33,293 nucleotides of DNA from Parabacteroides distasonis (GTDB lineage Bacteria; Bacteroidota; Bacteroidia; Bacteroidales; Tannerellaceae), in NCBI RefSeq assembly GCF_004793765.1, contig NZ_SRYM01000048.1:1-33293 (forward strand). The letters are read 5' to 3'. Of the stretch, positions 8,132-15,041 are shown piece after piece. The position numbers and the translations under genes are program-made. The notes under the pieces are model-generated. The model was not told the origin of the DNA and did not search any database. It saw only the letters and a list, made by a program, of their open reading frames with translations. Position 1 is the stretch's first letter. The number at the start of each line of letters is the position of its first letter.

Positions 8132-11100
8132 TTATTCTTTATTCTTGTTCATTATCAGATAAACAATCGGGATGATGAATCCGTTTAAGAACGTAGAGGT
8201 CAATAAACCACCCAAGATCACCGTCGCCATCGGGCTTTGGATCTCATTTCCGGGAAGATCGCCATTCAACGCCAACGGGATCAACGCCAAGGCGGAACTC
8301 AACGCCGTCATCAGGATCGGGTTCAAACGGTCAAGGGAACCTTGTATCACGGACTCACGCAATCCCATTCCCTCTCCACGCAAATGCGTATAGTGGCTGA
8401 TCAGCAGCATACCGTTTCGGGTAGCGATACCGAACAAGGAAATGAAACCGATAATCGCCGGGATACTGATCTCGCCGGAAGTTAGCCATAGGATAATCAC
8501 GCCACCGATCAACGCCAACGGCAGGTTCAACAAGATCACGCCACTCTCCTTTACGTTCTTGAACTCATTGTACAGTAACATGAAGATCACCAATAACGAC
8601 ATAAGAGACGTCAATAACAGCGTACGGCTAGCCGCCTCCTCGCTCTCGAACTGACCGCCATACTCAATGTGATAACCCTCGGGAAGCTTAATACTCTCAT
8701 CCACTTTGTTCCGAATATCGTTCACGACACCCCGCAAGTCACGTTCCGATACATTGGCGCTAATCACGATCTTACGTTGCACATTCTCACGGTTGATCGT
8801 ATTCGGACCGGTCACGGAACGGATATCGGCCACATAGCTTAGCGGCACTTTCTGTCCGGCGGCATCGATCATCAGATTGCTAATATCATCCATCGTGGCA
8901 CGACTGGCATCGGAGGTCTTCACGGTCAGGTCGAAGCTCTTGCCGTCGTCGTACACCTGACTTACAGCCTCGCCTCCCAACATCACATTGATATATTCCT
9001 CGAACTCCGGCAGGGGAATGCCATATTTAGCCAACAACTCACGTTTCGGGGTGATCGTCAACTGCGGACGCTCGATCTGCTGCTCCACCTTCAAGTCCAC
9101 CAGACCCGGAATCGTCTGGATAGCGGCTTTGATCTGGTTACCGACCGTAAACATCAGGTTCAAGTCCGTACCAAACAGTTTGATAGCGATATTCGCCTCC
9201 GTACCGGAAAGCATAGCGTCGATACGGTGGGAAATCGGTTGTCCGATCTCTATATTAGCGCCGCTGATCGTAGATAACTTCTTGCGGACATCATTCATCA
9301 CCTCATCCCGGCTACGGTCTCGCAATTCGAAAGGAGCCTCGATCTCGGAGACATTCACGCCCAAGGCATGCTCATCCAATTCCGCACGACCGGTCTTCCG
9401 GGCCACGGTCTTTATTTCGGGCACTTGCAACAGCAACGCTTCCGCACGGCGTCCGATCTGGTCTGACTCATCCAAGGAAATTCCCGGAAGCGAGCTTACG
9501 TTGATCGTAAAAGAACCCTCATTGAACGGGGGCAAGAAACTACGTCCCAAATGAAAGAAGATCACCAAGGCGACCACAAACAAAGCGATCGTGGTACCAA
9601 GCACCTCTTTCTGATAAGCTAGCGCAAACTCCAAGGCCCGTTTATAGACCACTTTCAATTTCCGGGCTACCCAAGCCTCACGCAGTTCCTTCATTCCCGT
9701 CGCCTTCCGGTTCAGCAAATAGCTACAAAGTACCGGTGTCAAGGTAAGCGCCACCACCGTAGAGGCAAACAAAGCCACGATAAAAGCGATCCCCAGCGGA
9801 ACCAACATACGACCTTCCATACCACTCAAGAAGAACAAGGGCACGAAACTCACCACGATAATCAAGGTAGAATTCAAGATCGGCATACGCACCTCACGGG
9901 AAGCGTCGTAAACCACCTCCAAGGTAGAGCGTTGCTGATCCGGAGGCAAAAGCCGGTTTTCCCGGATTCGTTTATACACGTTCTCCACGTCTACGATGGC
10001 GTCGTCCACCAAGGAGCCGATGGCGATCGCCATACCGCCCAAGCTCATCGTGTTAATCGTCAAGCCCATGTAGTGCAATACGATAATAGAGACCAGCAAG
10101 GATAACGGCAAGGCTACCAACGAGATCACCGTCGTACGTATATTCATCAAGAATAGGAACAAGACGATCACCACGAAGAAGCTACCCTCGAACAAACTGT
10201 TCTTTACGTTATTAATAGAGTTATCAATAAAATGGCTCTGGCGGAATATATCCGTAGATACATGTACATCCGCCGGCAGGTTCTTTCGCAAATCAACGAC
10301 AATCTCGTCCAGCTTCTCCGTCAACTTCTCCGTACTCGTATCCGGCTGTTTAGTCACGGTAATCAATACGGCCGGCTTCGTTCGCTCGGAAGCGGTTCCC
10401 AACTTCGGGCTTTTACCGCCGATCTTAACCGTAGCGATATCACCCAGCGTAATCGGATACTCATTCACGGTCTTCACCACGCCCTGAGCGATCTCCTCCG
10501 CCTTCGAAGTCGATAAGACACCTCGGATGATGTATTCGTTCGAGAACTCATACAATACACCACCATTGGCGTTCCGGTTCATATTCCGGCAAACATCCAA
10601 TACCTCGTTCAACCCCACGCCGTAGTGTTTCATGCGGGCCGGGTCCAACAAGATCTGGTATTCCTTGATATCGCCACCGATCACGGCAACCTGCGCCACA
10701 CCGCCCGTAGACAACAAACGGGGACGGATCGTCCAGTCGGCGATCGTACGTAAATCCAGCAAAGAAGTGGAATCGGCGGTCAGACCGAGAATCATCATCT
10801 CACCCAAGATGGATGACTGCGGACCCAAGGTCGGTTTACCTACGTTCCCGGGAAGGCTCTCACCCAAGACAGCCAGTTTTTCGGACACGATCTGACGAGC
10901 CCGGTAAATATCCGTACCCCAATCAAACTCTACCCAAACCACGGAGAATCCGGTGGTAGACGAGGAGCGTACACGCCGTACATCCATCGCACCGTTCACG
11001 GCAGTCTCTACAGGGAATGTCACCAAGCGTTCCACTTCCTCGGGAGCCATACCGTTCGCCTCGGTCATGATCACGACCGTTGGGGCGTTCAAGTCCGGGA

Positions 11101-11215
11101 ACACATCCACGTCCGTATTAAACGCCGTGTACGTACCCCAGATCATCAGCAATAGCGCACAAACCAAGATAACTAACCGGTTGTGCAATGAATAATAAAT
11201 TATCTTATTTAACAT
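8132..11215 (-). CDS. CusA/CzcA family heavy-metal efflux RND pump
   Basis: This 1027-residue inner-membrane RND transporter would be the proton-driven pump of a heavy-metal tripartite exporter. It has the usual layout: a TM helix at 10-30, a large periplasmic loop, a TM cluster at about 340-540, a second loop, and a TM cluster at about 865-1020. HME-RND signatures include VFPDLNAPTV, RVRSSSTTGFSVV, GSLVDDAIVDVENVYKR (the DD pair in TM4 for proton relay) and GIATRNGMLLISHY. Its position between the His-rich adaptor and the TolC-like gene supports metal export. Copper/silver versus zinc/cobalt/cadmium cannot be settled from these motifs; the His-rich partners lean towards the latter. Confidence 0.95.
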   Translation of the reverse strand: MLNKIIYYSLHNRLVILVCALLLMIWGTYTAFNTDVDVFPDLNAPTVVIMTEANGMAPEEVERLVTFPVETAVNGAMDVRRVRSSSTTGFSVVWVEFDWGTDIYRARQIVSEKLAVLGESLPGNVGKPTLGPQSSILGEMMILGLTADSTSLLDLRTIADWTIRPRLLSTGGVAQVAVIGGDIKEYQILLDPARMKHYGVGLNEVLDVCRNMNRNANGGVLYEFSNEYIIRGVLSTSKAEEIAQGVVKTVNEYPITLGDIATVKIGGKSPKLGTASERTKPAVLITVTKQPDTSTEKLTEKLDEIVVDLRKNLPADVHVSTDIFRQSHFIDNSINNVKNSLFEGSFFVVIVLFLFLMNIRTTVISLVALPLSLLVSIIVLHYMGLTINTMSLGGMAIAIGSLVDDAIVDVENVYKRIRENRLLPPDQQRSTLEVVYDASREVRMPILNSTLIIVVSFVPLFFLSGMEGRMLVPLGIAFIVALFASTVVALTLTPVLCSYLLNRKATGMKELREAWVARKLKVVYKRALEFALAYQKEVLGTTIALFVVALVIFFHLGRSFLPPFNEGSFTINVSSLPGISLDESDQIGRRAEALLLQVPEIKTVARKTGRAELDEHALGVNVSEIEAPFELRDRSRDEVMNDVRKKLSTISGANIEIGQPISHRIDAMLSGTEANIAIKLFGTDLNLMFTVGNQIKAAIQTIPGLVDLKVEQQIERPQLTITPKRELLAKYGIPLPEFEEYINVMLGGEAVSQVYDDGKSFDLTVKTSDASRATMDDISNLMIDAAGQKVPLSYVADIRSVTGPNTINRENVQRKIVISANVSERDLRGVVNDIRNKVDESIKLPEGYHIEYGGQFESEEAASRTLLLTSLMSLLVIFMLLYNEFKNVKESGVILLNLPLALIGGVIILWLTSGEISIPAIIGFISLFGIATRNGMLLISHYTHLRGEGMGLRESVIQGSLDRLNPILMTALSSALALIPLALNGDLPGNEIQSPMATVILGGLLTSTFLNGFIIPIVYLIMNKNKE

Positions 11216-11230
11216 GCAACGTCCCTCCCA

Positions 11231-12445
11231 TTAATGGCTATGGCTATGAGCCGGTATCGCATTAGAAGCGGAAGACAACTTGATCTGGTAAGCACCACGG
11301 GTCACGACCTCATCGCCCGGCTTCAATCCGGAAAGGATCTGCACCTCCGAGCCGTTATTCGCTCCCAACGTCACCCATTGCTTCTTATAGCCTTCCTCAT
11401 CCAGACGGATAAATACCGAATAAATGCCCTGCTCCTCGATAAGGGCGGAGACAGGCACGCTCAAGACATTCTCCATCGGCTTTGTCAGCAAAAAGATCTC
11501 GACGAAAGAACCGGGGATAACCGCTCCTTTATTATCGAACTCGAAAGTCACCGGTACATAGAAAGAGTTCATATCGGAAGCCTTTCCATACGATAACAAC
11601 CGTCCACGCAAATCAGACAATTTATAGAGAGCGTTATCATACGGAGTCATGAAATTAGCGGTTTGGATCATGGGAAGATCGTTGTAATACCTCTCAGACA
11701 CGTCCGCACGCAATACCAAACGATTGTTTTGCGAGATCGTAGCCAAAGGCTGGCCTACGGATACATAATCACCCTCTTTCACTTGGATGTTCTTCAAGTA
11801 ACCGTTCAAGGGAGAGACTACAGACACGCCTTTCGCCGTCTGTTTTCCCGCTATCGCCTCATAAGCGACCTTGGCGTTCTCGTAATTCAAGCGGGCCTGC
11901 TCGAAATCCTTGGCGGATACGATCTTATCGCCTACCAAGGCTTGCATACGCTCGTATTCCTTTTTCGCTGTCTCATAAGCGAATTTAGCCCTTGCCGCCA
12001 CGTCTCCATCCGAGAGAGCGTTGGAAGCGATACTCAACACGGCCTGTCCCTTACGTACCGCCGTACCATCCACGAACGGCAAGCTGCCAAACGAGATCAC
12101 GCCGGGGACGGTAGCGACGATCACGGACTCCTCCCCTTGCGCCGCCATCACTCGTCCGCTCGTCTTGATCACATCCGTGAAAGGAGCGGGATTAACCGTT
12201 ACGGTTTGTAAACCAACAGCCTCGGCCAAGGCTTTCTTAAAAACGATCTCATCGGGATGGGTACCACCGGCCTCATGTTCATGATCGTGACCTTCGTGGT
12301 CGTGGTCATGGCCTTCGTGGTCATGATCGTGATCGTGAGCCTCTGCTTCATGATTATGCTCATCGTATCCGGCTTGCGACGCATTTCCCGCACAACCGGC
12401 AAACAGGTAAGCGCACATCGCACCTACCAAATATATTTTCTTCAT
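11231..12445 (-). CDS. Efflux adaptor lipoprotein with His-rich N-terminus (CusB/CzcB-like)
   Basis: This 404-residue membrane-fusion protein joins the RND pump to the outer-membrane channel. It has a lipoprotein signal with lipobox FAGC. Residues about 28-64 are a low-complexity His/Asp/Glu tract built from repeats such as HDHDHDHEGHDHDHEGHDH. After this come the usual lipoyl/barrel-sandwich, coiled-coil hairpin (about 150-195) and beta-barrel domains, and it ends in SHSH. The His tract is a plausible divalent-metal sensor or loading site (inference). It lies 15 bp upstream of the pump gene and is cotranscribed with it. Confidence 0.93.
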   Translation of the reverse strand: MKKIYLVGAMCAYLFAGCAGNASQAGYDEHNHEAEAHDHDHDHEGHDHDHEGHDHEHEAGGTHPDEIVFKKALAEAVGLQTVTVNPAPFTDVIKTSGRVMAAQGEESVIVATVPGVISFGSLPFVDGTAVRKGQAVLSIASNALSDGDVAARAKFAYETAKKEYERMQALVGDKIVSAKDFEQARLNYENAKVAYEAIAGKQTAKGVSVVSPLNGYLKNIQVKEGDYVSVGQPLATISQNNRLVLRADVSERYYNDLPMIQTANFMTPYDNALYKLSDLRGRLLSYGKASDMNSFYVPVTFEFDNKGAVIPGSFVEIFLLTKPMENVLSVPVSALIEEQGIYSVFIRLDEEGYKKQWVTLGANNGSEVQILSGLKPGDEVVTRGAYQIKLSSASNAIPAHSHSH

Positions 12446-12523
12446 TGTGTAAAAAATCTTGATATCGTTAATACTAAATAGATAGGGGCAAGTCGATCCT
12501 CACCCGCTCTCACAAACGAGGTA

Positions 12524-12928
12524 TCAAGACATAGGAGGGGCACGAAGTCCCGAGGCACTCACTATCCAAGTGTCGTGCAGCGACTCAATATATGGGGCGT
12601 TCTCATGCTCAAGGAGCTGTCCGCAAAACGCCGGTTCTGGTGGATAAATGTAATCAAATAAGACAAGTAACGGCATCAGATGTATATCCACATCTCCATC
12701 CGTAAAGTGAGAAATATGCGTACTGAAATAGGCCAAATTATGCCCGTCGCAACCGCAATCATGCGTATCAGTGCTTTTATCGCCATGCGCTTGCTCCGAG
12801 GTCAAGGATTGATAACAGGGCATCCCGTCCCGGTGATGATGGTGAGGGATAACCACAGAAAGCAATACCAAGATGCCGGCCATCAGCACCACGTATTGTA
12901 CAACCCTATGTTTCATTTTCTCACGCAT
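12524..12928 (-). CDS. Small His/Cys-rich exported protein heading metal-efflux operon
   Basis: This 134-residue protein has an N-terminal hydrophobic signal or anchor (about residues 9-28) immediately followed by HHHH. It then has HGDKSTDTHDCGCDGH and further His residues. The His/Cys pattern and its place as first gene of the efflux operon suggest a periplasmic metal-binding accessory protein (inference). Such small genes often precede Czc/Cus operons in Bacteroidota. The promoter box at 12933-12940 would start RNA at about 12928-12930, so Met5 (ATG at 12914-12916) is a likelier start, giving 130 residues. The 78-bp gap to the adaptor gene has no clear terminator. Confidence 0.75.
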   Translation of the reverse strand: MREKMKHRVVQYVVLMAGILVLLSVVIPHHHHRDGMPCYQSLTSEQAHGDKSTDTHDCGCDGHNLAYFSTHISHFTDGDVDIHLMPLLVLFDYIYPPEPAFCGQLLEHENAPYIESLHDTWIVSASGLRAPPMS

Positions 12929-12932
12929 GGTA

Positions 12933-12940
12933 CAAAGATA
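12933..12940 (-). promoter_or_regulatory. -7 box of metal-efflux operon
   Basis: TATCTTTG on the minus strand lies directly ahead of the His-rich gene. It is the same octamer used by the peptidase operon at 5803-5810. A palindrome ACATGCATGT (12961-12970) lies 20 bp upstream of the box and could be an operator; that is speculative. Confidence 0.55.
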
Positions 12941-13107
12941 AGGATATTTTTCCGTTTTTTACATGCATGTTGTAAGTTTGCGTTAAATAGAATCACGATC
13001 GTGTGTTCATTTACTGCCGAATTCTTTTATTTCCGTATTCTATACGGGATTATCCACGGCGTTGATCATAGCGGGATTTTATTCTTGAGACAAGGAAAAA
13101 CCATTAG

Positions 13108-13149
13108 GAATTGAGAATTAAAGATACAACAATCAATAATTCTCAATTC
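13108..13149. repeat. Perfect 13-bp inverted repeat downstream of thi4
   Basis: 13108-13120 and 13137-13149 are perfect reverse complements (GAATTGAGAATTA type) separated by 16 nt. The motif TCTCAATT then recurs in tandem up to 13160. It follows the thi4 stop codon on the minus strand and could end that transcript, although no T run follows the stem. Such CTCAATT repeats are seen between genes in Bacteroidales. Confidence 0.75.
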
Positions 13150-13156
13150 TCAATTT

Positions 13157-13927
13157 TCAATTCCCAAGTTTTTCGCAGATCAACTCAGCCGCCTTCTTAC
13201 CGCTCATCAGCATGCCGCCAAAGATCGGTCCCATACGGAAGCTACCGCTTACACCATTAGCAGCCATACCGGAAACGAATAATCCGGGGTAGATCTCCTT
13301 CGTATTCTCCACCGTTGTCTGTTCACCCAGCTCCACGTTCAAAGAACGCTCACCAATCACTCCTCCGGTCGGTGTATTCAATTGGATATCATTCTTACGG
13401 GCTACCACACGGGCGATCTCACAATCATGGCCCGTACCTTCCAAGACCGTCTTTGCCATGATCGTCAACGGATCCACGTGCATTCCCTCACGGATTACCG
13501 GAGCCCAGTTTACTACCACACCGGCTACGGCATCGTTATGAAACACCACGTCCTCTACCGAATAGCAGTTAAAGATCGTAGCGCCCGCCTTCGTCGCCTG
13601 ATAAATCAAAGCGGAAGTAGTATGTACCGAATCCATGATATACGTACCGTTGGCACCCTCCTTATAGCTTACGCCCAATTCCTTGATGATCGGCATAGCC
13701 TCTTCCTGCACCACGATATCGTTGAACATCATAGCGCCGCCCCACATACCTCCACCGGGAGCCAGCTTACGATCAAACAACGCCACCTTCTTACCGTTTT
13801 TCGCCAAGAAATAAGCGGCCACGATACCGGAAGGTCCCCCTCCCACGATCGCTACATCCACAGACAAATTGCTCTTCAACTTCTCGAAGTAAGAGTCAAT
13901 GATTCCACTTGAAACAATCTGTTCCAT
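13157..13927 (-). CDS. thi4: Sulfide-dependent adenosine thiazole synthase (Thi4)
   Basis: This 256-residue enzyme makes the adenylated thiazole precursor of thiamine from NAD and glycine. The N-terminus has an FAD/NAD-type Rossmann motif (VAIVGGGPSGIVAAYFLAK), then GGGMWGGAM, and a C-terminal GMAANGVSGSFRMGPIFGGM. At the sulfur-donor site the sequence is EGMHVDPLTI: His replaces the Cys that yeast THI4 sacrifices, as in archaeal enzymes that use free sulfide catalytically. This predicts a multi-turnover, sulfide-dependent enzyme suited to an anoxic gut. A TPP riboswitch in the leader shows feedback control by thiamine pyrophosphate. It appears monocistronic. Confidence 0.95.
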   Translation of the reverse strand: MEQIVSSGIIDSYFEKLKSNLSVDVAIVGGGPSGIVAAYFLAKNGKKVALFDRKLAPGGGMWGGAMMFNDIVVQEEAMPIIKELGVSYKEGANGTYIMDSVHTTSALIYQATKAGATIFNCYSVEDVVFHNDAVAGVVVNWAPVIREGMHVDPLTIMAKTVLEGTGHDCEIARVVARKNDIQLNTPTGGVIGERSLNVELGEQTTVENTKEIYPGLFVSGMAANGVSGSFRMGPIFGGMLMSGKKAAELICEKLGN

Positions 13928-13962
13928 CTTAAATAACTAATTAAAGTTTAAACATCAGGGAG

Positions 13963-13972
13963 CACATAGAGG
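13963..13972 (-). promoter_or_regulatory. Sequence complementary to the TPP aptamer 5' strand
   Basis: On the RNA this reads CCUCUAUGUG. It is complementary over all 10 positions (one G-U pair) to CACAUAGGGG at the aptamer's 5' end (14082-14073). It lies between the aptamer and thi4, so it is either a distant P1-closing strand or the switching strand of the expression platform. Confidence 0.55.
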
Positions 13973-14002
13973 TAACGCCCCCTTTATTTCCTGGTTCTAC
14001 CT

Positions 14003-14082
14003 TATTTTCCCTTCGCCGGCATTACCCGGATCAGGTTCGATGGGTATAATCTCAGCCCGTACGAACCGGGCACCCCTATGTG
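14003..14082 (-). promoter_or_regulatory. TPP riboswitch (THI box) upstream of thi4
   Basis: Read on the minus strand, the conserved aptamer elements occur in order: AGGGGTGCC, a CCCG/CGGG hairpin, GGCTGAGAT, TACCC, GAACCTGATCCGGGTAATGCC and GCGAAGGGAA. It should bind thiamine pyrophosphate and lower thi4 expression when thiamine is plentiful. The usual short P1 partner directly after GGGAA is weak. A better partner lies at 13963-13972. Confidence 0.96.
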
Positions 14083-14094
14083 AAAAGTCGGGGG

Positions 14095-14102
14095 CAAATG
14101 TA
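14095..14102 (-). promoter_or_regulatory. -7 box of thi4 leader promoter
   Basis: TACATTTG on the minus strand lies 13 nt upstream of the aptamer's first paired base. The RNA would therefore begin just before the riboswitch. Confidence 0.7.
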
Positions 14103-14142
14103 CAAAAAATTCAGCCAAGAATGTAATTGCCCCATTGTATAT

Positions 14143-14790
14143 TTAGCCGAAATGAGGCGGACGTTTGTTCAATCTGCGTTCGATAAAGCTTTTCATAAAT
14201 TCTACGGTCTCGTCAATCCCCAATACGGATACATCAATCGAGAAATTATAAGAAGAAGCCATTCCCCATGTCTTATTCGTATAATAATTATAGTAAGCCG
14301 CACGGGATTTATCCGTCTTCTCCATCATGTTCTTCGCCTCTTCCACCGTCACACCATGCCTTTCCACGATCTTTTGGATCCGGCTCTCCACCGAGTTATG
14401 GATAAAGAAACTCAAACAAGCCGGATCATCCCGGAGGATATAATCGGCACAACGCCCTACCAACACACACGACTCCGTCTCCGCCAACTTACGGATAGCG
14501 TCACTCTGTATCTTAAAAAGACCGTCATTAGACAAAATATCATTATAAGGCGTAAACATCCCTCCCATAAAAGAAGAGTACCCCATCGTAAAAGCATACG
14601 ACAAACCACTGGAGGCACGTTCGTCCGCCTTCTCGAAAACATCCTCGCATAATCCACTCTCACGGGCCGCCACGGAAATCAGCTCCTTATCATAGTAACC
14701 GATACCCAACTCCTTCGCCAAACGCTGTCCAATCTCACGGCCACCGCTTCCGAACTGGCGACCTATCGTCAATATAATCTTATTATCCAT
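14143..14790 (-). CDS. Cytidylate kinase-like family protein
   Basis: This 215-residue P-loop kinase-like protein belongs to the cytidylate-kinase-like family found widely in gut anaerobes. The N-terminus IILTIGRQFGSGGREIGQRLAKELGI carries an atypical nucleotide-binding loop (GRQFGSGG). It is followed by YYDKELI and a central CVLVGRCADYILRD strand. The true substrate is unknown, since these proteins are separate from housekeeping Cmk. I start at ATG 14790; an in-frame TTG three codons upstream is less likely. A -7 box lies at 14818-14825. It is a single gene, and its stop lies about 40 bp upstream of the thi4 promoter. Confidence 0.85.
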   Translation of the reverse strand: MDNKIILTIGRQFGSGGREIGQRLAKELGIGYYDKELISVAARESGLCEDVFEKADERASSGLSYAFTMGYSSFMGGMFTPYNDILSNDGLFKIQSDAIRKLAETESCVLVGRCADYILRDDPACLSFFIHNSVESRIQKIVERHGVTVEEAKNMMEKTDKSRAAYYNYYTNKTWGMASSYNFSIDVSVLGIDETVEFMKSFIERRLNKRPPHFG

Positions 14791-14817
14791 AAATTTCAAG
14801 TTTGATTCAACTGTCTA

Positions 14818-14825
14818 CAAACGTA
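14818..14825 (-). promoter_or_regulatory. -7 box of kinase-like gene
   Basis: TACGTTTG on the minus strand, 28 nt upstream of ATG 14790, matches TAnnTTTG. Confidence 0.55.
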
Positions 14826-14997
14826 CAAAATTATTTTAAAGCCACGGTAATTATAATAAACACAAAAACAAATAATAATCAAAGTTTATACTCACTTTTG
14901 TTTTCAAATAAATTTGGAATAGAAAATAGCCGAGAATGTTTATGAACATTATTTCCTTTTGGAAACCTTGTTTGACAAGCAATATCAACTTTATCAT

Positions 14998-15038
14998 AAA
15001 AAAAGGGGGTGTGTCACTGTGTGAACTGACCCCCTTTT
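14998..15038 (-). terminator. Rho-independent terminator of GH92 operon
   Basis: On the minus strand AAAAGGGGGT pairs perfectly with ACCCCCTTTT over 10 bp (15029-15038 with 15001-15010), followed by a run of seven T. It starts 4 nt past the last GH92 stop codon. Confidence 0.88.
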
Positions 15039-15041
15039 TAT

